Shown here one piece after another: positions 30,822-42,461 of a stretch of DNA of 64,000 nucleotides (its first letter is position 1; the number at the start of each line of letters is the position of its first letter). Origin of the DNA: Porphyra umbilicalis (Eukaryota; Rhodophyta; Bangiophyceae; Bangiales; Bangiaceae); assembly GCA_002049455.2 (NCBI GenBank), contig KV918814.1, forward strand, positions 95,967 to 159,966. The letters are read 5' to 3'. The translations under genes and the position numbers were made by a program. The notes under the pieces were generated by a model. That model saw only the letters and a program-made list of their open reading frames with translations. It did no database searches and was not told where the DNA came from.

Positions 30822-33800
30822 GCCTTTCCTAAACCGTACCCCCCGGGGGGGGGGGGCAACGCGTCGGTCCCGGTGCCGATGCCGTCGGCAGCGCGCCGCG
30901 TGCCGACGGCGGCACAAAAAAAACTCACGGTGGGTTTAGGAGCGCACAACCGTGAACGAACGTAGCGTGTGGCCTTCCATCACCCCCACACGAACCGCGG
31001 CACCCTGACAACGGACGGCGCGCTACGCAATTGTTGTGGAATGAGCAGAGATCATTGCTACCGGTGTCAAGGGGCGGGGGAGGAGGAGACGAGGCTCAGG
31101 ACGGCGGACGGCCCCGCCGCCGTCCGTTGGGGTGTCGTCTGCAATCAGAGTCGAGCGCGACGGACCCCCTCCCCTGCTCTTGTTTCCCAACGCCCGTCGA
31201 TGCAATCAAGCCGACCGACGGCCCAGCTTTTTGTGGTGCCGATACCACGCCCCGCCGTCCGCGTGGAGGCACCTCCGCTGGAGTTTTCGCCTTGATACTT
31301 CGTGGCGCCGCGTTGCGCTGTTTGCCCATTCGTCACTGTGAGTGGCGGTCTGCCGGCCCCCGCCCCTGCGCCAGCCTTGCTGCCAAACGTCCATTGGCGG
31401 GACGCGAGCGGCCACTTGATCCGGCCGCCGTGTCGCTGCGCACCGTGGACCTCGCTGTCATCGCTCCTATTTTTGCACGCATGGCGGGATGCATGGGACC
31501 CGCACGTGCGGGCGACCCCGCCCGCGTGCGCCTACCATGAGTGCAGACGAGGCGCCGAGCATGGGCCACTGCGACGGGCGTCGCCGCCGCCAGTGCGGTC
31601 GCCCACGACCCCAACTGCCACTGCCGCAGTTGCGTGGCCCCCCCCGACTCGGCGGCGGGCAGTGACATGGCCATGTCGGCAGCGCCGTGGTGTGCCCCCC
31701 CCTGGCCGTATGCACCATGCGGCGGTGGGTGGTCGGGCGGTACCCCCCCCCCGGGTGCCTCCACACCCGGCTTTTTTTGGCCGCTGGGGTGGCGCACGCC
31801 GCGGTCGGGTGGCGGTCGGCGAGCCCACCCGTTTCGGCCGTGTGCCACAGCTGGTGCGCGTCGTGCGAGCCACTGGCGGCAACCGGGCGTCGGCGTGGAA
31901 GGAGGCAGAGGTATCGGGGTGGCCGTGATGTGACCACAGACAATGCCATTCGGCTATGGTTCATTTGTTGGGTACCGCTGTGGAAGCTAACCCTCCACGT
32001 TGTGGTCCCCACGGCCACGCAATCCCTTCCACGGTCCCGCGCACTCTCCACCGCCCACATGATGCGGCACGGCACCCCCGACTTGACTTTTTTCGATAGC
32101 ATTCAATGACGTGCGCACAGGAGAGCGACTACGGGCCTGCGCCGCCGAGCAGGAAAACAAAAGCAGCACTCGCACACGTGAAGACAACCATCATTCCCAG
32201 TAGCGCCATTAGACTCGGTCTGAAAAGCCCGAGCAGGCACCGCATCCTTACAAAGCTGCCGTCCCCAGTAGGGACGGCGGCAAACCGATACATCCACCAG
32301 ACGGCCACACTACACGGGGCGCGTGTTTGTCGGGTGGTCATGGCCTCTCGGACCGCCGCGCTCGCGATGGATGGGTGCGCCGCGGCAGCAGCTCTCGCGG
32401 CCCCCGCTTGATGCGGTTGCCCACCAGCGGCGGTGGCTGCCGAGGAAGCACACCCCACCGGCTGCCCGCCACCAGCAGAGGCAACCATCCCCCCCCTACA
32501 TGCCGGTGAGGCGCACCTTCTTCGTATGCCGCTAACGTTACGCTTGATCGCCGTCGGCCGATCGGTCGTGGCCGCGCCGGCGTGCCTCGGTACCGCACCG
32601 GTTGCACTGGACGTACGCGGTCGTCTTTCCCGACGTGCTAGCTGAGGACGACGCGGCGGGCCTGGCCGACTCACTGACTGCGGCAGCTTCCGTCGAGTGG
32701 ACCGCAACACTGTCGGCTGCACGTGGTGTCGGACAACTGTCTGACAATTCTGCAACCGCGCGCCCTGACGCTCTGGGGGGCCACTCCGCCACCACCGCCG
32801 CGCCCGAGGGTGGTGGAGTCGCGGGTGTCGGCGGGGTGCGGCCGGCAGTCGCGGCCGCTGCCATCGCCCCCCTCAGACACAGCACGAAGGCGTGCGCCGC
32901 CCACGCTGTCAGTGCGTCGAGGGGCGTCCGCGGCCACTGAGGTAACACCGGCGGCGGTGGGTTGTGGCGGAGCCTGGACTGCGGGAAGTCCGACGGGGTC
33001 GTGAAATCACCTGCCGCCGCCGGCGTCGCGTGTTGCTCGCAGGCCGCCGCGGCCGACAGCCGCCGCTGCACAATTTCTTCAAGGAGCAGGACCGCGCCCA
33101 TGCCCGGCGGTGGCGGACGCGGACGGTGTAAGGGGCCGGCGTGGAGGGTAGCGCCGAAGGCGTCCAAGTGGGGCCGCCAGCTCATGTTGCCGTCTTCGTC
33201 GTCGGCCGGAGTACCCGCGGCGGGCGCCCCTCGTCCATCGTGCGTGGGGGTGGCCGTAAGGCGGGTGGTACCGTCCAGGGACGACCTGGTACAGCGAGAC
33301 CCGGTCGAGGGATGAGACGCGAAGGAAGCTTGGCGGTGCGGAAGTTACGCAACCGCCACACTACTGTACCTCTTGGGGATGCCCAGGCACTTCATAAGAT
33401 GGCAGTGGGCGTCCTTGCTCGGGCACAGCGGGTACCCAGATGTGACAGGCCATCAAGGCTGGCACCATGCCCCGCGGATCGTGGAGCATCACTTGGTCCG
33501 CATACTCCACACCCAGAACAGCGACTGTCCACTCCTGTAGCGCGTCAATTGAGTTGGGAAGATAACTGGTGCTACCAGCCAATGGGAGCGTCCCCTTATC
33601 TCTATTAGTGCCAGCGAATAGAAACGGTTCGTTTCATGCGCATCGGTGTTTGATTGGACCGCATGACGTCGCACCAGAGCCGCACATGAAAAACACGTAT
33701 GCGAGATGTAGCCCCCATTGAGCATGAGTTTAATCACTGTTGGCTTCCAAATTGAACCACAACCACTCATAATATTATTTGTTGGGCAGATCTCACCCAA

Positions 33801-34944
33801 AGGAAACTGGCGTCCGTGAGAATGGCTCGGCTGGACGAAAGTGCAGCGCGAAGGAACGTCTCAGTGCACGTCTATCGGTGCTTCAAATCGCCAGATTACT
33901 GTTCTTGACACTGGTACCAGTTCTCAGCAACTCCGTCGTTTGTGGGAAGTCCACAGTGTTTACATACGAAATCGGGTTCCTGGGGATGCTCCAGAACCGC
34001 CTATAGCGCAGGTCACGCGTTTTTTATAAAACAAACAAAGAGTTCTTGAGCAGTCTGAGTCAAACCACTAAACTCATGAGCTCATCGGCTGTCTCACGAC
34101 GCTTTGTGCACCTCAAACGGAGCACCCCTGGACCAGAAAAGCCCATTTTTTACCCCGGAAAAAAAGCAGCGAAAAGTACATTGCTGGATCGCTGCAATTT
34201 GGCGTTCACAAAGTCCTTGGGGAGTGATTCCGAGCGGAGCGTCTTGCTCCCCGGTCACCACCAGGATCGCGGACAAGAGGTCACCCCGACGCATCCCGGA
34301 GCCCCGTAGTGGCCGTGTGGGTCGTCTTCTCGGGCAAGGTCGACAAAGAGGTGTGATCAGCACATCTGCAGATGCCTCAGGCTATAGAGCATCTCTGCTG
34401 AGATGCTTCATAGCCCGAGGTTCGCGGTCGCGTTGTTCTGTGCGGGTTTTTCAGGGCTATCCATCGCCCCCCGCATCCCCCGGCCTTAAAGCCATCACAG
34501 CGCAACTCTGTACCAGTGCCGTAGGTACCAACACAGCCTTACACATCATATTTCCATCCAGCTGATAGACCCTGCACCCCCCTGCAGCCATCCCCTCCCC
34601 TCCCATCCACCCCCCTTTCTTCCCCACGCGTTCACCCTCCGTTCCATCGGCTGTCCTCGGCCTGCAGTCTTCCCCCCCCCCCTCCCTCCTGCTCTGTCCT
34701 GGCCCCCTGCTCAAATGCTGGTTTTCAGCAACCCTCTGTGTCTCCTGGCGCTACCAGAGGTACTCCAACAACTCATGTGCCCCTCCTCTGCGAAGCGTCC
34801 TGTGCTGCAAAGGCTCCTTGCGCGGTCCACAAGCACCTTCGTGTGGTGGAAGGCGACACCAGGATGGAAGTAGGGGCTCCCAGATGGCCAAACACTCCGT
34901 TCTCAAATAAGCATAATTGCTGTAATGTGCGATTCCGACCCGTT
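30822..34944. other. Mixed-composition region, no recognised gene
   Basis: GC-rich islands (31300-33250) alternate with sequence near 50% GC (33330-34560). A minus-strand frame at 32538-33185 looks fairly protein-like and ends with a CNRCGTEARRRGHD stretch, and a short one lies at 33361-33582, but neither has a domain I recognise. The stretch 34560-34700 is pyrimidine-rich on the plus strand. No inverted repeat boundary or RNA gene was found. Confidence 0.35.
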
Positions 34945-35356
34945 CTTGTATTGCTGCTTGCCCAACTCTGTCCTGGTGGACTGAGACTGGGACTGACTGC
35001 GAATAAGGGCCTACAATTGGCTTAGAAGCGCTGTCAGACGCGACTTCAGCCAATAAAACGTGCGGGTTCGTGACGAGGGCCTTGCACAGACGAGAAGTCA
35101 CTGTTTTCCTACCCTGCAAGCGGATCATCTCCGCTCCATGTCCAGATCGTGCCGTGATCCGGAGAATTCTCACTGTTTGCCCTAGAGATATGCAAAACTG
35201 CTGAGATGCCGATGTGCGATTCCAATGCGTATGAGCACATCGGTGCTGTGAGAAGGACAGAGTCGGTCCCAGGGGGTCACCTGATTGGTAGAACATAGTC
35301 AGTCCCAGTCCCAGTCCGGGTCCCCCAGGACAAAAATGGGCAACCAGCAATATAAG
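34945..35356. repeat. Inverted repeat with arms of about 55 bp
   Basis: The left arm (34945-34997) and right arm (35298-35356) are imperfect reverse complements; both contain TTGCTG, TTGCCCA, TCCTGG and GACTGGGACTGAC in matching order. The 300-bp interior has no gene. This is probably a small non-autonomous element or its remnant; no target duplication was found. Confidence 0.6.
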
Positions 35357-35883
35357 AAATTAATGTGTCAGGCGCAGCACGGCCGGGTGACAGCAGCGGC
35401 TGCAGCGGGCCCACTGTCTGTCCGTCCGTGCTGGTCGAAGACGTGAAGCTTGCCCTGCTGGATGAAAATCGGCACACACACCCTGCCGACGAGCTTATAA
35501 AAGTAGTATCTACATAATGCTGAAAAAGAACTTCGCCTGCTGTCAAATCAAGTCTGCCCCTGTCTTCCCCGATGTCTTGGATGCACCTTTCCGCACCGGA
35601 ACTAATCGTCACCATTTTCGAACGCATAAAAAAATTATATCTATACTGAAAACTCAATGAGATGAATTTTGATAAAAGTAGTGCTAGGAATAAATGGGGG
35701 CTACTCATTTTTTGACGTTTGTTCCGACCACGTGTGGCCCCTTTGTGGGCCATTCGAGGCCCTATTCAAAGCTTTTCTGGATCTTATTCAAACATGTTTC
35801 CGCGTCCCCAACACATGGGGAGGGGGCCCAATTGTGGCCGAGGGTCCGTCCTCCGAGACACGGTCGTTCACCTCCCCGCCAGT
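35357..35883. other. Short unassigned region
   Basis: Moderate-GC sequence with no recognised gene or repeat, bounded by the inverted repeat on the left and the MITE on the right. Confidence 0.35.
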
Positions 35884-36469
35884 GAGACACTTTCAGAAAC
35901 TGTCAAATTTGAACGAAACTGTCATCTTGCAGAACCCCCCTCAGATGCATCGCCAAGGGGGATGATCCGCACTCACAGGGCCGTAGAGGCCGATTCTGAG
36001 GACGCTCCGATACGGTCCTACAACAGCGAGATATGCATGTAGAACGGAAAACAAAGCCAGACCCTGTGAGAAGAGGTCACAAGGATGCATTTCAGGGAGT
36101 GGGTTTCTCTGAGGGCGCTTTCTTTATCTTAATTGACTGCATCAAAAAAGCGCTCGATTTGACTCGCCTCAGAGGTGCGTTCAGGGGGGTCGAGCCGAGA
36201 AGTCATTGGATGTCGTGAAAGAAGATGACGAAAACGCTCTCAGAGACACCCACTCCCTGAGATGCATCCTTGTGATCTCTTCTCACAGGCTCTGGCTTTG
36301 TTTTCCGTTTCTACATGCATATCTCGCTGTTGTAGGACCGTATCGGAGCGTCCTCAGAATCGGCCTCTACGGCCCTGTGAGTGCGGATCACCCCCCCTGG
36401 CGATGCATCTGAGGGGGGTTCTGCAAGATGACAGTTTCGTTCAAATTTGACAGTTTGTGAAAGTGCCTC
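35884..36469. mobile_element. Foldback MITE, copy 2 (586 bp)
   Basis: This is the same family as 16405-16992, with long imperfect inverted arms and ends GAGACACTTTC and GAAAGTGCCTC. The trinucleotide AGT flanks both ends (35881-35883 and 36470-36472). The short centre is inverted relative to copy 1. The two copies are close enough to be aligned by eye over their full length, suggesting fairly recent activity. Confidence 0.88.
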
Positions 36470-36490
36470 AGTTGTCGTCTGCGACGCGTC

Positions 36491-36790
36491 TCAAAATTGT
36501 TCAGTTGTCGATTTGACGCGCTCTTTGGCGGCCAGCACGCGGTTTCTTGACTTGTACGCGCGTTGGTAACTGCGCCGCTCTTCTTGATCATCGGCGGACT
36601 GGACAGTCGTGACCTGGCGAAGGGTTGCGGGCCCCATGCGGTTCCTAGCTTCGGTTTGCTGACCTGCATGCTCCTTGAACAGCCGCTCGACAGAGGAGGT
36701 CTGGGGCTTGCAGCCTTGGAGAACGAGGGCAAACTTGGCCAGCTCTGCATGCACAGGTGCCACCCATCGCAAGAATCTCCCATGACTTTA
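36491..36790 (-). pseudogene. hAT-family transposase C-terminal fragment
   Basis: The minus-strand frame reads HAELAKFALVLQGCKPQTSS, then VERLFKEHAGQQTEARNRMG. This has the SSxER-F...RNR pattern of the hAT dimerisation domain, which lies at the C-terminus of hAT transposases. A stop codon (TAA) occurs just upstream in frame, and no DDE domain is found in the adjoining DNA, so this is a remnant. It ends beside the MITE at 35884-36469. Confidence 0.5.
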
Positions 36791-36859
36791 GCCAGGTCCA
36801 CCCAGCAGCTTGGTAGGACTGGTGGTCTGCTTAAAAATGAATATGATTGTCGTAGCGAC

Positions 36860-36960
36860 ATGTACCGACCGTTGAGCAAATTGACAATACCCTTTATCGA
36901 TCGGGATACCGATCCTTACCGATTTTTATTATCGATCAATTTTAGCGATATGCCAATCTA
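36860..36960. repeat. Second TACCGA/TATCGATC repeat block
   Basis: Contains TTATCGATCGGGATACCGATC, further ACCGAT motifs and a closing ATGCCAA sequence, resembling 28970-29080 in order and spacing. Confidence 0.5.
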
Positions 36961-37403
36961 AACGATGATGGCCAGGGACCCACTGATGAGTGTCCTTGCC
37001 CCATTGGGCACGGCCCACGGGTCAGCAGGCTTCTCTGAGTGCCTTACGTAGCAAGGAAGAGGGCGTACGTACCACTGCGCCGAAACGCTGACAACTGAGT
37101 GACTTCGCTGACGGCGCCGCGTTGTGCGCTCGGCCCTGTCGCATCGCTGATCATCCATGATGGATGATCAGAGGTGCGACACACGGTGGACTTCCACCCA
37201 GGCTCTAGCGAGGGCCACGCGGCACGTGCCGCGCGCACGACCTGCGGCGGGCCACCGGGGACAGGCCTGGCTGAACCCGCTGTCGCGCTCATTGGGCCCA
37301 GTGGGGCTGGCACTCAACCCAGCTGTTGACTGCTGCCCGCGCTGGGAATGACGGCGCGCACGCTCGCGTGGCGTGCGCGCCCGTGTGGTGGCCAAGGCTC
37401 TAG
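36961..37403. other. Unassigned region with short palindromes
   Basis: A 25-bp palindrome (37145-37169, arms CTGATCATCCAT and ATGGATGATCAG) and a GCGCGCACGC/GCGTGCGCGC hairpin (37355-37380) precede the left end of the piggyBac-type element. No gene is supported. Confidence 0.45.
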
Positions 37404-40400
37404 TGTCTATTCCCCCGACAAAAAGGATCAAATGATCCGGTAGACCGGATCATTTGATCCGGTCCCGAAATCGCCCATTCCAGCACATCCTGATAAGAAA
37501 ACGAAGGAAAGGGCGCATACAAAGCTACTCACACGCGCTTCTTGTCGGAACCGAGGGGTCTGATGACAAAACAGAGTGATCATCTTTGTAGCTGGTCCGA
37601 CTGGGCGTCCTCAGATGGGGCCAACACCTCCCCTCCACTCGACCTGCGCGTCTAGCGGCTCCTTCCAAAACACCCCAGCCACTTGTCGCCCCGCATCGGC
37701 AATCGCTGACGTTCATCGTCATCCCCCCCCCAGTCCAATGTCCATGCCGTGCACCGCTCTCATGTGCAGTGCAAAGCAACTGCGACCGGTGCGGGGGGCA
37801 CACACAAACACCTCGCTCCCTCGAGAGTTCTCCCGGCAGGTAGAGCAAACGAGTGAGCTCCTGTCCTTCTTGCACACCCGGCAATCTCGCTGCGCCACGT
37901 GGGAGGATGGCCCATCTGTCGTAGACTTGCGCCGCTTAGTTGTTGGCGCGAGGTGTGTGCCCACACCGTATACTGTGGGGGGTTGGTCAGCGGCGGCAGC
38001 GGCGGCGGGCTCCCCTCGGGAGCGGGGCCCGACGATGTCAAAGGTGTTGTCAGTCAGCCCGGTCGCGAGCTCCTCGTAGAACGTGGCTTGCTTAAGCGTC
38101 GCTGCCGGGCCTCGGGCTCCCGTGTGCAGGAGCCACGCATCGACCAAGCACATTCCCAACAGCGAAAGGTTGACACGCAGGGACCAATCGTGGGTCCCAA
38201 ACTTGTGCTCCAAGCGGAGGTCATCTTGACGGCACCTATTGTGTTGATCAATCTTGGCCGCACAAGAGTAGTATATCTCTGCCACCTCGGGATGGGGCAC
38301 GGTCACCGCCACACGTTGTGCCCCACCCGGCATCTCCCGCCACCGCAGGCGCTCAAAGTGTGTACCGGGTTGGTTACTACCCGCTGTGGCCACAAAGTAG
38401 CGCAGGTCGCGGTCCAGCCACAGGACAGCCATCATGTCCGGCGTCCCAGTCGAGTCGACATGTACCATCGAAGAGTGGTCGCCGCGTGACCGCAGCTCAC
38501 GCGATGCGAGGCTTTCCATAGGAAAGCGCCGGTGAGCGGTCTTGACCACGCCAATAAAACGGAGGCCAGAGGCCCGCAGCGTCTCGGCCGCCTCGACACT
38601 GGCAAAGTAGGAGTCGGCACACACGACCCGCCCCGAGCCGGCCCAAGGAGCCACCAACCGTTGCAAAACGGCCGTGTTGTGAAGCAGCCCTTGCTCAGCT
38701 GCAGAGAGATTGGCCTTGTGGTCCGTCGCAGTCGTGACAATCTTGAGACGCAACATGATGCCACTCCTGCCGCAGGCGGCATTTTGGATCTCGCACCCGT
38801 TCTCGGGTTTGCGGTCTATGGCCACGTACATTGGCAGGCCAATGGTGATCCAGTGGCCGCCTTGCCCATACCACTTGGATATAGACTCGTCGACACAGAG
38901 GGTGTCCCCGGGGGTCACGTGAGCAGCCCGGTATTGGTTGATGCCCTCCACAAAATCGTTGACCAGGGCCCACCCAAACTGCTCCGTCCCACCGGCTCCC
39001 TCCGCCGGACCGCCCGCCGGCTGGCGACTGAACACGAGGTTGGACCACAGGTCGTCAAAGCGGTTGCGCGACAACCAGGTCCGTGCACTGAAAGCCGGAG
39101 CGGGCATGTGCTTGGTTGAGGAAGTTGTGGCCCAAAGGTCTGCCCGAGACCCAAACTCGAAGCGCGTGGCCAAGAACAGTACCCCGAAGAACTTGAGGAC
39201 TTCTCCGGGGGTCGTCGGAGCCAGCCGACGAGCCGAAAGCTTTGCCGACGTCAGGATGGAGATCAGGGACAGCTGCGTCTGTGGGAACACAGCCAGGAAG
39301 TAGTCTACTGGCGTGCGGCCACGCCCAAAGCCGACGCTGTCTCCGCCCTCCACGATAAGCTCCCCTCCCAGCGTGCGCACCAACCAGGTGCGACGGGGGA
39401 CGGGGCCGCCAATCGGTTAGAGAGCGTCGCGATCGCGCCACTCCATCCCGCCCACGGTCACCGGTGGAGCCACGGTGGGACCTGTCGCTGCTTGCCCGAC
39501 CGCAGACGCCGAGAGGGCAGCCGGAACACCGGGCTCGACAGCGGGTACGGTTGGGGGCGGTGTCAGCTGCCCCAAAGCGGTTGTCGGCGCGCCCGCGTCG
39601 GAACCTTGGGTGGGAGGGCGCCCAGTCGGTCCCATTGGTCCAAGCACGGAAATAGGTGGTGCTGTCGACGGACCGGCAGGAGCTGCCGGAACGGCAGAAG
39701 ATGGGGTCGGGGTGGGGGGGGGGGGGGGGGGCAGGGTCAGGCGCAGGTCCGGCGCGGAAGTTGAGCAACCCTAATCTCTTGACATGCACTTTGTTGGGGA
39801 CCTCGAACCTGGCCGTCAACCAAGTTGAATGTCGCTTGTTCGTCATGACCCATTCCACCGTCGTCACGGTCCCATTCAGCATCTTGAAGTTGGATAGGCT
39901 GCCGTACACCTTGGCGCACTCGACCGGGGACCGCACGTGCTTGGCTTTGGCGTGCACGGTAGCCCCAATCACGAGGCGCGGGTCTGGCGCCATTGGAGCC
40001 GGTGGCGCCGGGCGCGTGCCCATCGGCCAGAGGGGGAAAAAGGAAGGCAATGAGTCGACTGACCCCGTCACGCGGCACCGCAGCACGCGGCAGGCGTGGA
40101 GGGGGGGCGTGCTCGCACGGTATAGCGGCGGTGGGGCAGGGGTAGGTGGGCGCAGGCGCCTGAGAGACCGGTGTCCGGCCAAGTGTAGGGGGTGCATGTG
40201 TCCCCCTGATGTGCCTCGGAGGGCACCCGCGGTGCGTGGCTCGCAAGAGGCGAGCAGGGGGCGCCACAGTGGCGTCGAACCTCGCCAGTTGGCGCGGACG
40301 CGTTGGGATGCTGAGGATTCCGGGTGTCGGGAGCGCCGCGAAACACCGACACTGTCTGGGATGCTGTCTAGGACCGAAGTCAGAACCGTGGACCACAAGC

Positions 40401-40544
40401 CGTCCCAAGGGTAACCATGCCTCGCTGAGTCCGTTTCTGGCATCAGAATTGGGATCCGACAAGCGGTTCGCTCAGAAAGGGTCATCGAAAAACCGGATCA
40501 ATTGATCCGATAAGGATCATATGATCCGGTCGGGGGAATAGACA
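37404..40544 (-). mobile_element. piggyBac-type DNA transposon (3.1 kb)
   Basis: Perfect 16-bp terminal inverted repeats, TGTCTATTCCCCCGAC, lie at 37404-37419 and 40529-40544. Immediately inside each end are two palindromes of the form GGATCAwwTGATCC, likely transposase-binding sites. CTAG borders both ends (37400-37403 and 40545-40548); because CTAG is palindromic it could be a 4-bp target duplication or part of the inverted repeat. TTAA, the usual piggyBac target, is not at the ends. The single gene inside encodes a DDE transposase with a premature stop and a frame change. Confidence 0.88.
37719..39993 (-). pseudogene. piggyBac-type (DDE_Tnp_1_7) transposase, interrupted
   Basis: Cut-and-paste transposase. 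The N-terminal part from the ATG at 39993 has an accessory module (AKVYGSLSNFKMLNGTVTTV, then FEVPNKVHVKRLGLLNF), followed by a Pro/Gly linker. The catalytic part (39383-37719) shows the family's three aspartates: LCVDESISKWYGQ, VVCADSYFASVEAAETL and KIDQHNRCRQ (D165, D257 and D379 counted from 39383). A C-terminal cysteine/histidine cluster (CRVCKKD...CSTC...C...H) matches the zinc-binding tail of piggyBac proteins. Two defects are visible: a frame change at the G/C run about 39713-39732, which may be a consensus error, and an in-frame TAA at 39417-39419 between linker and catalytic domain, which homopolymer error does not explain. Read-through, an unrecognised intron or inactivation are possible. 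Confidence 0.85.
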
Positions 40545-40618
40545 CTAGTCAACGCGGTCTTGAGAGGGCTCAGAAGCTTGCAGCCCTTCTGGCGCGGACA
40601 GATGGGGTTGAGGCAGAG

Positions 40619-40628
40619 TTTTTAAATT
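40619..40628 (+). promoter_or_regulatory. TATA-like element upstream of the secreted peptide gene
   Basis: TTTTTAAATT stands out in GC-rich surroundings 236 bp before the start codon. Its role as a core promoter element is inferred from composition and position only. Confidence 0.25.
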
Positions 40629-40863
40629 GTCCGATACTATTCCTCCTTTACCACGCGTCAAGCACGCTACACCCGCTACCCCGCCAACCCGCGGTTGCCG
40701 TGCTCTGGACTGTCGCTCTCGAGCTGGTCACTTCCTCCCATCTAGCAGACGTCCACTCGGCGTTTCAAGGTGCTGCACCTCTTAACCCCCTTGAGATCAT
40801 TGCACGCCCGCGCGCGCGCTGCCGGAGTTCGCGTCGTCCCTCACCGCCCCGTTCGTCTGCTGC

Positions 40864-41130
40864 ATGTCTACGATGGCCACCCTACGTGTCACCTTGTTGG
40901 TCGCTATGCTGTTGAGTGTGGCGTTCTTGGCCACCCCCCGCGAGGCCAAGGCTAGTCCCATCTCAGGACAAGCCGCCTTCTCGCAGTGCCTAAAAGTTTG
41001 GCCTCTCTGCTACTATCGCGAGCAGCGGTGCGCCGAGTGTGTTGCTAGTTGCGGCGAGGCGCACAAGAAGAGTCCAATGGAAACCTCGGCCGGCATCCGA
41101 TACGACATCTGCCGGAAAGTGCAGGCGTAG
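40864..41130 (+). CDS. Small secreted six-cysteine peptide (novel)
   Basis: An 88-residue protein from the ATG at 40864 (a second ATG is at 40873). The N-terminus is a textbook signal peptide: a short polar start, a hydrophobic core (LRVTLLVAMLLSVAFLA), then a polar stretch ending EAKAS, a likely cleavage region. The mature part of about 56 residues contains six cysteines spaced C-x6-C-x6-C-x2-C-x3-C-x19-C, suggesting three disulfides. It is rich in Lys, Arg and Glu and lacks the low complexity of neighbouring frames, which supports it as a real gene. I do not recognise the family and assign no activity; an extracellular, cell-wall or defence-related role would be speculation. It lies alone in a 0.93-kb island between two transposons (40549-41482). 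Confidence 0.6.
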   Translation: MSTMATLRVTLLVAMLLSVAFLATPREAKASPISGQAAFSQCLKVWPLCYYREQRCAECVASCGEAHKKSPMETSAGIRYDICRKVQA

Positions 41131-41482
41131 GTGTGCGCTCGTGGACGCTGGGAGCGGGGCAGGCGGGCGCTTTTGTCACCTCGGGCTCACCGCATTTGGC
41201 ACCACAAGGTGCACGCTGCTTGCATGTGGTTCGTCTTTTCTCTTCGCTTTGTGACGGTGGACACTTTCTCAAGTGGAGGGGCCCCGCCACGGGTGATAGG
41301 GGCTGCTTGCGAGCGCATGTTGTAGGGACAGCCAGTGTTGGTCTCTTTTTGTGCGCATGGCTTTCGTTCATTTCTTGCATTCTGTGCACTCTCGGTCGTG
41401 TGTCCCGTGAGGTGACAGACGCCACGGTGGAGCCACGTCCTGATGGCGGCACCACCTTGGAGAGCTGAGTGTCCGCCTGGTA
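41131..41482. other. 3' flank of the secreted peptide gene
   Basis: Probable 3' UTR and intergenic sequence up to the next element. No further gene or obvious poly(A) signal is visible. Confidence 0.35.
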
Positions 41483-41616
41483 TGGCGCGTCGCCAAAGAA
41501 TGATCGGATCTGACAAAACGCTCACAGCAAGTCACAGCAGTTCACATCAGCTCACAGCACAGAATACAAAAGTGCTGTGATCAGCCTTGCCTCGCCCTCA
41601 GCATGCAATTTTATTT

Positions 41617-42306
41617 CCCTGGCCTTTAGGACAGGGTGCTCTCAAAGTGTAGTGATGCACACATTTACTTAAATTACGGGACTTGGTCTCCGTTTCAAAG
41701 GTGGCAGTCTGCATTCGTGTCCTCAGGGATCTGAGGGCGCGTCAGTGCTGGAAGGGTCGCGATGAACCTAAAAGCGAATGGAGTTACATGGCTGAGATGA
41801 ACTGTCCTGCCACAGGGGTCACAGGGCCCGGATGGCGCCTGCCCCCCCGCCCCCCCCACCGCCCCGAGTTGCGCGCGGCGACCGCGCGCCGCGACTTCCG
41901 GGATTCGACGCGGCCGCGATGGCGCGCGGGTCATCGTGCTTTCGCGCCTGCTTCTGTTGCGGGGGCGCGTCGGCGGTTGCTGACGCCATCTAGCGGCGCG
42001 GTTAGGGGCGCCCCGTCGCGCGGCGGTCGATCCCACCCGCCCGCCCGTGCGCCTTGTCGGCCACCTCGCCCGCCGTGTGCAGGTGTGCTGCGCGGCGGAG
42101 TGACGGCCCCGCCCGTGGGCATCGCGCGACGCCGGCGGGCCGCCGCCGCTGCGGTGGCGGAGGCGGCACCCCTTTCCCCGCCCGACGCCCCCCCCACCAC
42201 GGCAACGTGGCTGTACGTGCCCACGCGCACGCTCGCGGCCATGGAGCCGGCCGGCGTGCCCAGTGTCGATGCGTCGCCGAGCGCGCCACCGCCCTGAAGG
42301 CCAGGG
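41617..42306 (+). mobile_element. 690-bp repeat, copy A (nested)
   Basis: This copy and 44609-45299 are inverted copies, 690 and 691 bp long. Both begin and end with CCCTGGCCTT or its complement, giving short imperfect terminal inverted repeats. One flank, CACGTGCGTGCAATA, is also shared by both copies, so the true boundary may lie up to 15 bp further out. The interior is GC-rich and has no recognisable gene. Probably a non-autonomous DNA element. Confidence 0.75.
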
Positions 42307-42461
42307 TATTGCACGCACGTGTGTAGCGGTTGTGGCAACCGCTGGGATGGTACTTGAAGTGCACAAGGTCGTGGAGGAGCAGGCTTACCCGGGGTTGGTA
42401 TTCGTTATACCAGGGGATTTGGAACCCCCAGCTTGGCTTGAGGTCCTGGTTGAAATGCCTG

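Noticed and set aside
32538-33185. Minus-strand frame ending with a CNRCGTEAR stretch
   Set aside because: Composition is fairly protein-like, but no domain, start context or homologous copy could be supported by eye.
33361-33582. Short minus-strand frame in less GC-rich DNA
   Set aside because: Possibly a fragment of a retroelement or gene, but no diagnostic motif is visible.
37719-39383. Treating the transposase as starting at 39383
   Set aside because: That position is a TTG codon in a frame open back to the TAA at 39417; the accessory N-terminal module further upstream belongs to the same gene.
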